Position numbers and translations under genes: made by a program
The notes under the pieces: generated by a model
Seen by the model: only the letters and a program-made list of their open reading frames with translations
The model's database searches: none
Told to the model about the DNA's origin: nothing
Part shown: piece by piece, positions 1 through 7,208 of the stretch
Position numbering within the stretch: position 1 is the first letter of the stretch
How the letters are laid out: every line of letters starts with the position of its first letter
NCBI GenBank assembly: GCA_045643885.1
Contig: JAZRFY010000029.1
Coordinates: forward strand, 53,796-117,795
Length of the DNA: 64,000 nucleotides
Origin: RGIG4608 sp045643885
GTDB lineage: Bacteria; Bacillota; Clostridia; Oscillospirales; CAG-272
Reading direction: 5' to 3'

Positions 1-73
1 TAAATATACGGAGCAATATGGTAGGAAGATTCTTGATTTTTTTATAATTAAGATTCTTTAAAAAATTATTCAT
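1..73 (-). CDS. divIC: DivIC/FtsB-like septum protein, N-terminal fragment (runs off window)
   Basis: Only the first 24 codons are inside the window. The reading starts at an ATG at 73-71, preceded by a GGAGGG ribosome binding site, and is open to the window edge. The fragment is basic and short, like the cytoplasmic leader that precedes the single membrane helix of DivIC, a cell-division protein that works with FtsL. The name rests mostly on position: in Bacilli and Clostridia the order rqcP(yabO)-yabP-yabQ-divIC is conserved, and all three upstream genes are here. A sigma-A-like promoter at 110-138 suggests that it is transcribed separately from the sporulation genes before it. The rest of the protein must be read outside the window. 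Confidence 0.55.
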   Translation of the reverse strand, partial: MNNFLKNLNYKKIKNLPTILLRIF

Positions 74-109
74 ATTGCCCTCCTTTTATTTTGATTATCG
101 CTTTAATTG

Positions 110-138
110 ATTATACATCTAAATTTCATTTTTTGCAA
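110..138 (-). promoter_or_regulatory. Sigma-A-type promoter for the divIC-like gene
   Basis: On the minus strand TTGCAA (138-133) and TATAAT (115-110) are separated by 17 bases and lie about 40 bases upstream of the ATG at 73. This would give the division gene vegetative expression independent of yabP-yabQ. Confidence 0.6.
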
Positions 139-154
139 TAGAAAAAATATAAAT

Positions 155-481
155 TTAATGCTTTTTTCCTATCTTTTTTGCCACTTTTAAAATGAAGTCT
201 ATTATTCTTTTGAACAATTTTGAGAGGGTTAGATAGTATACAACTATTCCAAGCATCTCTGAAACGATATAGTACCATCTTCCCTGACCGTCATTGAAAT
301 AAAAGAAGACTATGATACTAACTAACGAAAAATTAATAAAATAAAGAGTGTCGTAAATAAACTGAATGCTTTTTGAATTAAATACGGCAATTAATACTTT
401 AAATATGACGTCGAGAAATGAAACCGAAGCAAAGGATATGGCAAATGCCCAAAGGCATGGATTCAAAATGCTTTTAATCAT
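155..481 (-). CDS. yabQ: Spore cortex membrane protein YabQ (short form)
   Basis: A 108-residue hydrophobic protein with about three or four membrane segments and a basic C-terminal tail. It matches YabQ, a protein of the mother-cell outer forespore membrane needed for spore cortex formation. It is shorter than the Bacillus protein (about 210 residues), keeping mainly the membrane part. The start ATG directly follows the yabP stop codon (no gap), which suggests coupled translation. Location between yabP and a divIC-like gene supports the call. Transcription is probably from the sigma-E-like promoter upstream of yabP. Sequence identity in this family is low, so the context carries much of the weight. 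Confidence 0.8.
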   Translation of the reverse strand: MIKSILNPCLWAFAISFASVSFLDVIFKVLIAVFNSKSIQFIYDTLYFINFSLVSIIVFFYFNDGQGRWYYIVSEMLGIVVYYLTLSKLFKRIIDFILKVAKKIGKKH

Positions 482-769
482 TTATCTAAATATTCTCGAT
501 AAAATCGATTTCTTATCTACTTGAACGGAATCTGAATAATTTATTCCGTTGATTTTTCCAATTAACTCAACATTTCCGGCAGCAATATCGAGAACATTGA
601 TATGCATGTTGTCACCGTCTATTGCCATATCTCCACATTGAGTTATCAAATGGATTTCGTTTTCATCAAAGCTGATAATCTCCTTGACTCCATTTATCTT
701 TAATTTTTCTCTGCATTTAAGCTCGATATCGTGATTAAGCTTATTATTTGAAATTTTGTTTTCGGACAT
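482..769 (-). CDS. yabP: Sporulation protein YabP
   Basis: A 95-residue protein of the YabP/YqfC family. It begins with a charged N-terminus and then has the characteristic beta-rich core with the phrase ITQCGDMAIDGDNMHI. YabP is made in the mother cell and is required for spore cortex assembly with YabQ. The ribosome binding site GGAGGTG lies 7 bases from the ATG, embedded in the 3' arm of a strong hairpin (774-817). A sigma-E-like promoter (798-826) would start transcription inside the loop of that hairpin, so only the sporulation transcript would have a free ribosome binding site. The gene is followed without a gap by yabQ. Confidence 0.85.
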   Translation of the reverse strand: MSENKISNNKLNHDIELKCREKLKINGVKEIISFDENEIHLITQCGDMAIDGDNMHINVLDIAAGNVELIGKINGINYSDSVQVDKKSILSRIFR

Positions 770-773
770 AAAA

Positions 774-817
774 AAACACCTCCAGCACTAATAATAAAGG
801 TTATGTGCGAGGTGTTT
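774..817 (-). terminator. Terminator-like hairpin after rqcP that contains the yabP ribosome binding site
   Basis: Minus strand: AAACACCTC (817-809) pairs perfectly with GAGGTGTTT (782-774). An inner GCAC/GTGC pair follows, and then comes a run of seven Us that reaches the yabP ATG. It resembles an intrinsic terminator for rqcP, and its 3' arm is the yabP Shine-Dalgarno sequence. Confidence 0.7.
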
Positions 818-826
818 GTTTTATGA
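798..826 (-). promoter_or_regulatory. Candidate sigma-E promoter for yabP-yabQ
   Basis: Minus strand TCATAAA (826-820), a 14-base spacer, then CATAACCT (805-798). This fits the sigma-E pattern (roughly KMATATT, N14-15, CATACAHT) at five of seven -35 positions and at CATAnnnT in the -10. The predicted start, near 790-792, falls in the loop of the hairpin at 774-817. It begins just after the rqcP stop codon. Sigma-E control of yabP is known in Bacillus subtilis. Confidence 0.5.
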
Positions 827-827
827 T

Positions 828-1070
828 TTAGGTTATTACCTTATAAAGAGACGAAGCATCATCCTTGAGTACATGCTCTTTAACGTCAAGAACGCAAATT
901 TTGAGGGTTCGTGTGCCAAAGGTTATCTCAATGATGTCATTCTCCTTTACATCATAAGAAGCTTTTGCAGGTCTGCCGTTAACTGTAACGTGCGCATTAT
1001 CGCAAGCATCATTTGCAACAGTTCTTCTTTTGATGATTCTGGATACCTTTAAAAATTTATCTAATCTCAT
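828..1070 (-). CDS. rqcP: S4-domain RNA-binding protein RqcP (YabO family)
   Basis: An 80-residue single S4 domain starting MRLDKFLKVSRIIKRR, the typical opening of the YabO/Hsp15 family. RqcP binds tRNA and 23S rRNA on stalled 50S subunits and works with RqcH to add alanine tails in ribosome quality control. Length and order (hup, rqcP, yabP, yabQ) match Bacillus. It probably shares the hup transcript: only a 12-base-pair hairpin (1088-1115) separates them. The gene ends just before the sigma-E-like promoter of yabP. Confidence 0.88.
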   Translation of the reverse strand: MRLDKFLKVSRIIKRRTVANDACDNAHVTVNGRPAKASYDVKENDIIEITFGTRTLKICVLDVKEHVLKDDASSLYKVIT

Positions 1071-1087
1071 ACTTTCTCCGAATAATA

Positions 1088-1115
1088 AATTATGGGCGGT
1101 TTGCCGCCCATAATT
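1088..1115 (-). terminator. 12-bp hairpin between hup and rqcP
   Basis: A perfect inverted repeat (AATTATGGGCGG / CCGCCCATAATT) with a 4-base loop. The tract after it is only moderately U-rich and runs into the rqcP ribosome binding site. It may stabilise the abundant hup message or act as a partial terminator rather than a full stop. Confidence 0.6.
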
Positions 1116-1124
1116 ATAATAAAA

Positions 1125-1397
1125 TTAGTTTACAGCGTCCTTGAAAGCCTTACCAGCTGTGAATGTAGGATGCTTAGAAGCGGGGATAACGATCTCTTCG
1201 CCAGACTTGGGATTTCTACCCTTTCTTTCGCCACGAGTCTTAACCTCGAATGTACCGAAGCCAACAAGCTGAACCTTTTCACCATTCTTAAGAGCTTCAA
1301 CGATAGAATCTGTAACTGCCTTAACTGCAAGTTCTGCGTCCTTCTTTGTAAGCTTACCAGCAGCTGCAACTGCTTCAACCAACTGAACCTTGTTCAT
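1125..1397 (-). CDS. hup: DNA-binding protein HU
   Basis: A 90-residue histone-like protein with the full HU signature: MNKVQLVEAVA start, GFGTFEVKTRGERKGRNP at the base of the DNA-binding arm and a C-terminal PTFTAGKAFKDAVN. HU forms dimers that bend DNA and compact the nucleoid. Length is exactly that of the family. It has its own strong promoter (1451-1479) and a small 5' hairpin in the leader. The codons favour C-ending forms, as expected for a very abundant protein. It lies between mazG and rqcP as in other Firmicutes. Confidence 0.97.
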   Translation of the reverse strand: MNKVQLVEAVAAAGKLTKKDAELAVKAVTDSIVEALKNGEKVQLVGFGTFEVKTRGERKGRNPKSGEEIVIPASKHPTFTAGKAFKDAVN

Positions 1398-1425
1398 AAT
1401 AAAATATCCTAACCTTTCATATTTT

Positions 1426-1441
1426 GTGTAGGTTACTACAC
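1426..1441 (-). promoter_or_regulatory. 5' leader hairpin of the hup mRNA
   Basis: GTGTAG and CTACAC flank a 4-base loop just downstream of the predicted transcription start near 1444. A hairpin at the very 5' end commonly protects a message from decay; that role here is inference. Confidence 0.4.
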
Positions 1442-1450
1442 TATGTAAGT

Positions 1451-1479
1451 ATCATAACACAAAAATCTTTATTTTGCAA
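1451..1479 (-). promoter_or_regulatory. Sigma-A promoter of hup
   Basis: Minus strand TTGCAA (1479-1474), 17-base spacer, TATGAT (1456-1451). It sits about 55 bases upstream of the hup ATG. Confidence 0.7.
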
Positions 1480-1590
1480 GGGTTTTTCAGCAATTTTTTG
1501 TAATTTTTTTATGTATTTTGAACATAAAAAACTGTAATTGTTGCTAATATACAAACAAGTTGACCAATATTTGTTGATATTCAACCAAAA

Positions 1591-2286
1591 CTAATTTTTG
1601 TATCTGTTTATAAACTCGTTAGTGTACTTAAATAAAGCTTCTTCTGCATCAAATTCGGTCTTTGAAGCAAGCGCAGAAACAGTGAAAAGAAGCTCTCCCA
1701 TATTGGCTTCATTGATTTCTTCTTGCATATTATCAAGCATCAATTTAAGCTTTTCAATCAATTCAGAGTTAGATGATTCTTTGAATTCTCCCGACTTTTT
1801 TGCCACCTTGGATGCTCTCATCAAGGCAGGTGTCATAGGAGGAATTGAATTCAATTTATCATAAACGGTCTCCCTGCTCTTTTCAACGTTTTTGATAGCT
1901 TCCCAGTTGCTCAAAACTTCATCGGCAGTCTTTGCCTCAACGTCCCCGAAAATATGAGGATGACGATGCACAAGCTTAGTGCAAACGTCATTAGCAACGT
2001 CGTCTATAGTAAATGTGCCTGCTTCTCTTTCCATCTGTGCATGGAACACTACCTGAAGCATAAGATCTCCGAGCTCTTCACGAAGAAGCTTCACGTCCTT
2101 TGTGTCAATTGCCTCGACTACCTCATAAGTTTCTTCAATCAAATTTTTTCTGATGCTTTCGTGTGTTTGTTCAGTATCCCAGGGACAACCGCCCTCTCCT
2201 CGAAGGATTTCAAGAATCAAGCAAAGATCATCAAAATTATAATTTGATTTTGAAAGTATCTTTTCAACTTTTTCATTAACTAACAT
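1591..2286 (-). CDS. mazG: Nucleoside triphosphate pyrophosphohydrolase MazG
   Basis: A 231-residue MazG protein. The signature CPWDTEQTHES is at residues 34-44 and is followed by the EExxE metal-binding helix near residues 51-55. A second MazG-like half follows, so this is the two-domain form. MazG hydrolyses non-canonical or excess NTPs to NMP and pyrophosphate and can lower ppGpp. In Bacillus the matching gene, yabN, carries an extra N-terminal methyltransferase domain; that domain is absent here and the ATG at 2286 has no room for it. It follows the flippase gene by 13 bases and is probably the last gene of the unit that begins at cdaA. Confidence 0.93.
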   Translation of the reverse strand: MLVNEKVEKILSKSNYNFDDLCLILEILRGEGGCPWDTEQTHESIRKNLIEETYEVVEAIDTKDVKLLREELGDLMLQVVFHAQMEREAGTFTIDDVANDVCTKLVHRHPHIFGDVEAKTADEVLSNWEAIKNVEKSRETVYDKLNSIPPMTPALMRASKVAKKSGEFKESSNSELIEKLKLMLDNMQEEINEANMGELLFTVSALASKTEFDAEEALFKYTNEFINRYKN

Positions 2287-2299
2287 AGTTTTCTTTTCC

Positions 2300-3925
2300 T
2301 TATACTAATTTTATTTTCTTCAATATTTTATATATTTGTTCTCCCATGGGAAGAATCATGATTTCTTCATCATTAATCACTTTTAATTTGAGAATGCATA
2401 CAGCGTATATGATTGCAACAAGCAATATTGTAAGCAATATCTGAATGCCTCCCAAAACAAGTGTGTCAAGAAGCACATAAATACCTACTCCTGCCGCCAT
2501 AGAAATTGCCGTAGCTATAAATGGCTTGATGAACAAGGAATATACCGAGGATAGCTTGCCACATTTCTTTATTATATAGAAAAGATTTATGGATACTATC
2601 GTTAAAACCGAGAAGAACGTGCTTATCGGTGCACCGTAAATGTTAATGCTGGCATTACCTATAAGAACATATGCCAAAATAATTTTCACTATCGTTCCCA
2701 TTATCATACTGATAATCGGCTTCTTTTCAAGGTGATAAGCTTGTAAAATGGCATTGGTTATCGTTATCATCGAGGAAAGAAATACGGATAAACCAAGCAT
2801 AGAGAGCAAAGGAGCAACGTATTCTATTTCTTCAATTTGTGATTTGAACAACAAAGAAAGAATTGGTTTTGCAAACACTGATATTCCAAGTCCTGAAGGA
2901 AATCCTATTAAGGCAGTAAGCTTTAAGGAGGATGCCATTACGGACTTTTCCTTTTTTGCATCCTTGGTTTGAAGTGCAGCAGAAAGCATGGGCACAAGGG
3001 GCAAGGAAATTGCGCTTATTAGCGTTGACGGCAGATTATATATTGATACTGCCATAGTGCTGTAAGAGCCGTATATCGAGTTTGCTTCGGTTTGGGAGTA
3101 GCCTATATCGTTAAGTCTGCCAAGAATCATAGTCATATCTATGATTTTAGTGAGGCTTAAGATAGTGGAGCTAAGGGTTATCGGTATTGCAATCTGAAAT
3201 AGTGATTTAACTATTTGATTGGATTTGTCCGTTGAAATATTTGTTGCGATTGAGTCAGTTCTTATTTTATATATAAGCTTGTATAAAATCAAGAAAAGAA
3301 GTGACAGTGCTACGCTTAAAGTAAGACCAAGTGTTGCAAATGATGCAACCTTTGGCAAGGAATATCCTTTAGCGAGTGCAATCATAGCAAAGCCTAATCC
3401 AAGAACCAGCTTACCAAGAGCTTCGATTACTTGCGATACTGCCGTAGGAAGCATGGATTGGTTTCCTTGAAAATAACCGCGAATAGCACTCGAAACGCAT
3501 ATTAACAACAACGTTGGAGATATTGCAAGTATTGAATATGATGCAAGGTCATTTCTTATCCATTTAGCTAATTGTGTATTAGCCAAGGCAAGCAGCAAGG
3601 TTCCAAAAAGACCGATAATGCCAAGAACAACAAGTGAGATTTTATATATTCTTTTGATGTTTTCAAGTTTTCCTTGTGCTTTGTTTTCTGAAATCATTAT
3701 AGATATTGCAACGGGTATTCCCGCAGTTGCAATTACAAAAAACAAAGAATATATCTCATAGGCAGAGTTGAAATATCCCATTCCCTCTGCTTGAAGATAT
3801 TTCATCATCGGAATTTTATAGAATAATCCGATGATCTTTACTATAAAAGTAGAAATGGCGAGAATAGCAACGCCGGAGAAAAATTGTTTGCCGTAATTTT
3901 TCGTATCGGTATGGTTCGTTGACAT
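2300..3925 (-). CDS. SpoVB/MurJ-type polysaccharide flippase (MATE/MOP superfamily)
   Basis: A 541-residue membrane protein with about 14 hydrophobic segments. It belongs to the oligosaccharidyl-lipid flippase superfamily, closest in feel to SpoVB/YabM/YtgP. These proteins move lipid-linked wall or polysaccharide precursors across the membrane. The phrase GIPVAISIMISE in the first third and GLGISVFAKPILSLLF in the middle are typical. The order flippase-mazG-rqcP-yabP-yabQ matches the Bacillus yabM-yabN-yabO-yabP-yabQ block, which supports assignment as YabM. Whether it acts on peptidoglycan lipid II or another glycan cannot be read from sequence. A GGAGG site precedes the ATG. Confidence 0.85.
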   Translation of the reverse strand: MSTNHTDTKNYGKQFFSGVAILAISTFIVKIIGLFYKIPMMKYLQAEGMGYFNSAYEIYSLFFVIATAGIPVAISIMISENKAQGKLENIKRIYKISLVVLGIIGLFGTLLLALANTQLAKWIRNDLASYSILAISPTLLLICVSSAIRGYFQGNQSMLPTAVSQVIEALGKLVLGLGFAMIALAKGYSLPKVASFATLGLTLSVALSLLFLILYKLIYKIRTDSIATNISTDKSNQIVKSLFQIAIPITLSSTILSLTKIIDMTMILGRLNDIGYSQTEANSIYGSYSTMAVSIYNLPSTLISAISLPLVPMLSAALQTKDAKKEKSVMASSLKLTALIGFPSGLGISVFAKPILSLLFKSQIEEIEYVAPLLSMLGLSVFLSSMITITNAILQAYHLEKKPIISMIMGTIVKIILAYVLIGNASINIYGAPISTFFSVLTIVSINLFYIIKKCGKLSSVYSLFIKPFIATAISMAAGVGIYVLLDTLVLGGIQILLTILLVAIIYAVCILKLKVINDEEIMILPMGEQIYKILKKIKLV

Positions 3926-3949
3926 ATTCTCGCCTCCATTAAATTGTAA

Positions 3950-5236
3950 TTAGTCGAAATAATGCTCACACACGTCGTCGAATTCGCGTGTAATCTTTTC
4001 AATGTCGATGGTTGTAAATTCACCGTTTTGGTAAAGAATTTCACCGTCTACCATTGTCATAAGCACGTTTGAAGAATTTGCACTATATGAGAGAGTGCAA
4101 TAGGTATCAAAGCAGGGCTTATTGTTAATTGCATTAAGGTCTATCATTACCAGGTCAGCTCTATATCCGGGGAGCAATTTGCCACAATCGTTTCTACCCT
4201 GAGATCTTGCACCGTTTATGGTTGCAAGGTCAAGCATTTGAGGAGCTCTTGTAGCTTCAGCATCACGATTGTATCCTTTGTGAAGGATTGACGCAAGCTG
4301 ATACTCTCTCATAATATCAAGTGTATTGTTAGATGCAGCACCGTCAGTACCGAGTGACACACAAACTCCCTTTTCAAGCATTTTAGGTACACGGGCAACT
4401 CCACTGCCAAGCTTAAGATTACTTGTAGCATTATGAGAAACGAAAGCTCCGTGTTCTCTGATGATATCCATATCACTGTCTGTAACGTATACGCAGTGAG
4501 CAAGAGTGGTGGGTGAATCAAGAACGCCTGTATCACGGAAAAATTCAATAGGAGTTTTTCCGTATTTCTTTATGCATTCAAGATGCTCGTTTTCACTTTC
4601 GGATGCATGAATTTGCATTCTGAGTCCGTTAGCTTTAGTATATTCAGCAACCTCGCGAATATACGCTTCCTGGTTAGTATATTCTGCGTGAATGGACATA
4701 TCCATTATCAATTTGCCATTGTTTGCATTATTATACTGTGCTATCCATTCAGTAGCCTCTGCAAATCTCCAGTCGCCCTTGATAGTTGCTTTGTCTCCGA
4801 ATGAAACAAGTGAACGGGAAAGATTTGCCTTTATACCGGTTTCAATAACGGCTTTAGCAACTGAATTTTCAAACATATACATATCAGAAAATGACACTAT
4901 ACCGTTTTTAAGCATTTCAGCAATAGCATACTTTGCAGAAATATACACGTTATCCGTATTAAGTCTTTCCTCAGCAGGAAAGATCTTTTCAGTTAACCAA
5001 CGCCAAAGAGGAAGGTCTTCACCATAGCCTCTGAACATAACCATAGCTGCATGGCAGTGGGAATTATAGAATCCCGGAATAAGAAGATTGCCGTTACCGT
5101 TGATTGATTTGTCATATTCAGTGGGCTTATCTCTTCCAACATAGGAAATATGTGTGCCGTCAGTTAAAACATATATATGTTCATTTGCGTAGCCATATTC
5201 TTCAGGTATTCTAACGTTTTCAAATAAAATCTTCAT
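3950..5236 (-). CDS. mtaD: Amidohydrolase of the MtaD type (methylthioadenosine / S-adenosylhomocysteine deaminase)
   Basis: A 428-residue metal-dependent deaminase of the SsnA/MtaD branch. The metal site is visible: HxH at 60/62, His210 (HASE), His247 (LAHC) and Asp298 in GTDGAASNN. Members convert S-adenosylhomocysteine, methylthioadenosine or adenosine to the inosine forms, recycling the by-products of methylation. Substrate cannot be fixed from sequence alone; other amidohydrolases of this branch act on guanine or isoguanine. A GGAGG precedes the ATG. It follows hemZ by 12 bases in the same unit. Confidence 0.82.
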   Translation of the reverse strand: MKILFENVRIPEEYGYANEHIYVLTDGTHISYVGRDKPTEYDKSINGNGNLLIPGFYNSHCHAAMVMFRGYGEDLPLWRWLTEKIFPAEERLNTDNVYISAKYAIAEMLKNGIVSFSDMYMFENSVAKAVIETGIKANLSRSLVSFGDKATIKGDWRFAEATEWIAQYNNANNGKLIMDMSIHAEYTNQEAYIREVAEYTKANGLRMQIHASESENEHLECIKKYGKTPIEFFRDTGVLDSPTTLAHCVYVTDSDMDIIREHGAFVSHNATSNLKLGSGVARVPKMLEKGVCVSLGTDGAASNNTLDIMREYQLASILHKGYNRDAEATRAPQMLDLATINGARSQGRNDCGKLLPGYRADLVMIDLNAINNKPCFDTYCTLSYSANSSNVLMTMVDGEILYQNGEFTTIDIEKITREFDDVCEHYFD

Positions 5237-5248
5237 TTTACCTCCTTA

Positions 5249-6733
5249 TTAGTGAGAAGCATAGAAGTTCTTGATTTCCTCAATTGTATTTTCACAAGAG
5301 TGATTATCAAGGTATTCGTATGGGTATTTGGGATTGAAGTGTCTTATAATCTTAGTTGTAGCAATATTCGCAGGATAGTATTCAACAAGCTTTGTAACTG
5401 CACCTGCGCCTACTGCAAGAATGGAGTGTACCTCTTCCATCATATAAATATTGTAAAGACCTTCAGTACCTTCAACTGCAAATCCTACGTTTTCGTAGTT
5501 GCCAACGGTATTTTTCTGTCTATACATATAATAAGGAAGATATCCGGCAGCCTGAGCTCGAAGCTGTGAATAGTCAACACATTTGCCAACGTCCCCACCC
5601 TTGATTGAGTAGATATTCTGGTTTTGTGTCAGGATATCAGCAGCTTTTTTAACGCAGAACGTATGTACCGTAATGTTTTCGGGTTCAAGAGCAATAATCT
5701 TATCAAATGTTGATGAAAAATGCTTGAAATTATCACCGGGAAGGCCTGCGATAAGGTCAGTATTGATACATTTGATGCCTGAGTTTTTAGCAATCTCATA
5801 AGCACGGTAGAATTCATCTATTGTATGACTTCTGCCTATTGACTTGATAACGTTCTCATTAAGAGACTGAGGATTAACGCTGATTCTTGTAATACCGAAT
5901 TTTTTAGCTACAGCAAGCTTTTCAGCAGTAATGGTATCAGGTCTGCCACCCTCAAGTGTAAACTCTTCAAGAGCATTTACGTCAGTCTTCTCGTTAATTA
6001 TTGAAAGAAGCTTTTCAAGCTGCTCAGGGGAAAGAATTGTAGGAGTTCCACCACCGATATATATTGTTTTCAAGTTCAGCTTAAGCTCGTTAACTGTATC
6101 AAGAACACGATTAAGATCGTCGCAAAGCTTATCGAGATATGCAGGAATGAGTGATAAAAGCTTAGGTGTTGTATAAGAAACGAATGAACAATATGAGCAT
6201 CGAGAGGGACAGAAAGGAATTGAAATGTAAATGCTGCAATCTCTTATGTCGGGATTGCCTATAAGCTTTTGCTCTCTTCTGGCTATATCAGTAGCAAGAG
6301 CAGCTTTTTTGGGGATCACAAAATAATCATTATTCAATATCTTTCTGACCTTAGCCTTACTGTTGCAGTTGAGAAGCATTTCCATTGCAACCTTGGAAGG
6401 TCTGACACCTGTAAGCATTCCCCAAGAGGGTCTGTAACCCAAAATTTCGCTTCCTACGGCTAAAACAACGTTACCTGCAGCTATCTTAGCGCTTCTTTGT
6501 TTTGTTCTTTCTGGGATAAATTCTATGGTCTTCTCTGCCTCAGCTGTTTTACCTTGATAGGTCAATATTGCTTTAGCATGTGAGTACTCGTCATAATTTG
6601 TAACTGTAACCTCCATAACGGGGGTATCCTCAGTTATCTCTTGAGTCTCAACAAATCTTTCACCGGGGAAAAATATCATGCATAGCGTTTGAACGTAAAA
6701 TGCATTGATATCTCCATTTACCGTTAATTTCAT
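5249..6733 (-). CDS. hemZ: HemZ-type radical SAM protein (coproporphyrinogen dehydrogenase family)
   Basis: A 494-residue radical SAM enzyme. The iron-sulphur ligands CxxxCxxC are Cys175, Cys179 and Cys182, preceded by a roughly 165-residue N-terminal region typical of HemZ rather than of HemN/HemW. HemZ is named for oxygen-independent coproporphyrinogen III oxidation, but no other haem genes are present and many Clostridia with hemZ lack haem synthesis. A role in haem use or another radical reaction is therefore possible. It sits between dtd and the deaminase gene with gaps of about 10 bases. Confidence 0.85.
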   Translation of the reverse strand: MKLTVNGDINAFYVQTLCMIFFPGERFVETQEITEDTPVMEVTVTNYDEYSHAKAILTYQGKTAEAEKTIEFIPERTKQRSAKIAAGNVVLAVGSEILGYRPSWGMLTGVRPSKVAMEMLLNCNSKAKVRKILNNDYFVIPKKAALATDIARREQKLIGNPDIRDCSIYISIPFCPSRCSYCSFVSYTTPKLLSLIPAYLDKLCDDLNRVLDTVNELKLNLKTIYIGGGTPTILSPEQLEKLLSIINEKTDVNALEEFTLEGGRPDTITAEKLAVAKKFGITRISVNPQSLNENVIKSIGRSHTIDEFYRAYEIAKNSGIKCINTDLIAGLPGDNFKHFSSTFDKIIALEPENITVHTFCVKKAADILTQNQNIYSIKGGDVGKCVDYSQLRAQAAGYLPYYMYRQKNTVGNYENVGFAVEGTEGLYNIYMMEEVHSILAVGAGAVTKLVEYYPANIATTKIIRHFNPKYPYEYLDNHSCENTIEEIKNFYASH

Positions 6734-6743
6734 TAATTGTCTC

Positions 6744-7193
6744 CTATTTTAATTGGTTGCTATCCATAACGATAGTTACGGGACCGTCATTTAAGATACT
6801 GACCTGCATATCTGCACCAAATTCACCTGTGTCAACATGTCTTATTTCGTTTCTCATTAATGACACGAAATATTCATAAAGTGAATTTGCATGGTCGGGT
6901 GAGCCTGCAGCGAAAAAGTCAGGACGGTTCCCTTTTTTATAATTTGCAAGCAGTGTAAACTGTGATACTATAAGTGCTTCTCCATCGATATCCTTAATAG
7001 AAAGATTCATTTTGTCATTTTCGTCGCAAAATATTCTTAGCTTGGATATTTTCGCAGCAAGCAATCTTGCATCCTCTTCAACGTCATCCTTTGCAACGCC
7101 AAGAAGGATCATAAGTCCTTCCTGACATTGACCTTTAAGCTTTCCGCCTATAGTTACGCTTGCGTTTTTAACTCTTTGTATAACTGCTATCAT
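6744..7193 (-). CDS. dtd: D-aminoacyl-tRNA deacylase
   Basis: A 149-residue Dtd protein. It has the SQFTLLA motif near residue 78 and the C-terminal GPVTIVMDS (Gly-cisPro) motif that form the chiral proofreading pocket. It removes D-amino acids (and glycine) mischarged onto tRNA. The order rel-dtd is conserved in Firmicutes. The ribosome binding site is weak, and the gene starts 16 bases after rel, so translation may depend on the preceding gene. Confidence 0.95.
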   Translation of the reverse strand: MIAVIQRVKNASVTIGGKLKGQCQEGLMILLGVAKDDVEEDARLLAAKISKLRIFCDENDKMNLSIKDIDGEALIVSQFTLLANYKKGNRPDFFAAGSPDHANSLYEYFVSLMRNEIRHVDTGEFGADMQVSILNDGPVTIVMDSNQLK

Positions 7194-7208
7194 AATTTAA
7201 CCTGATAA

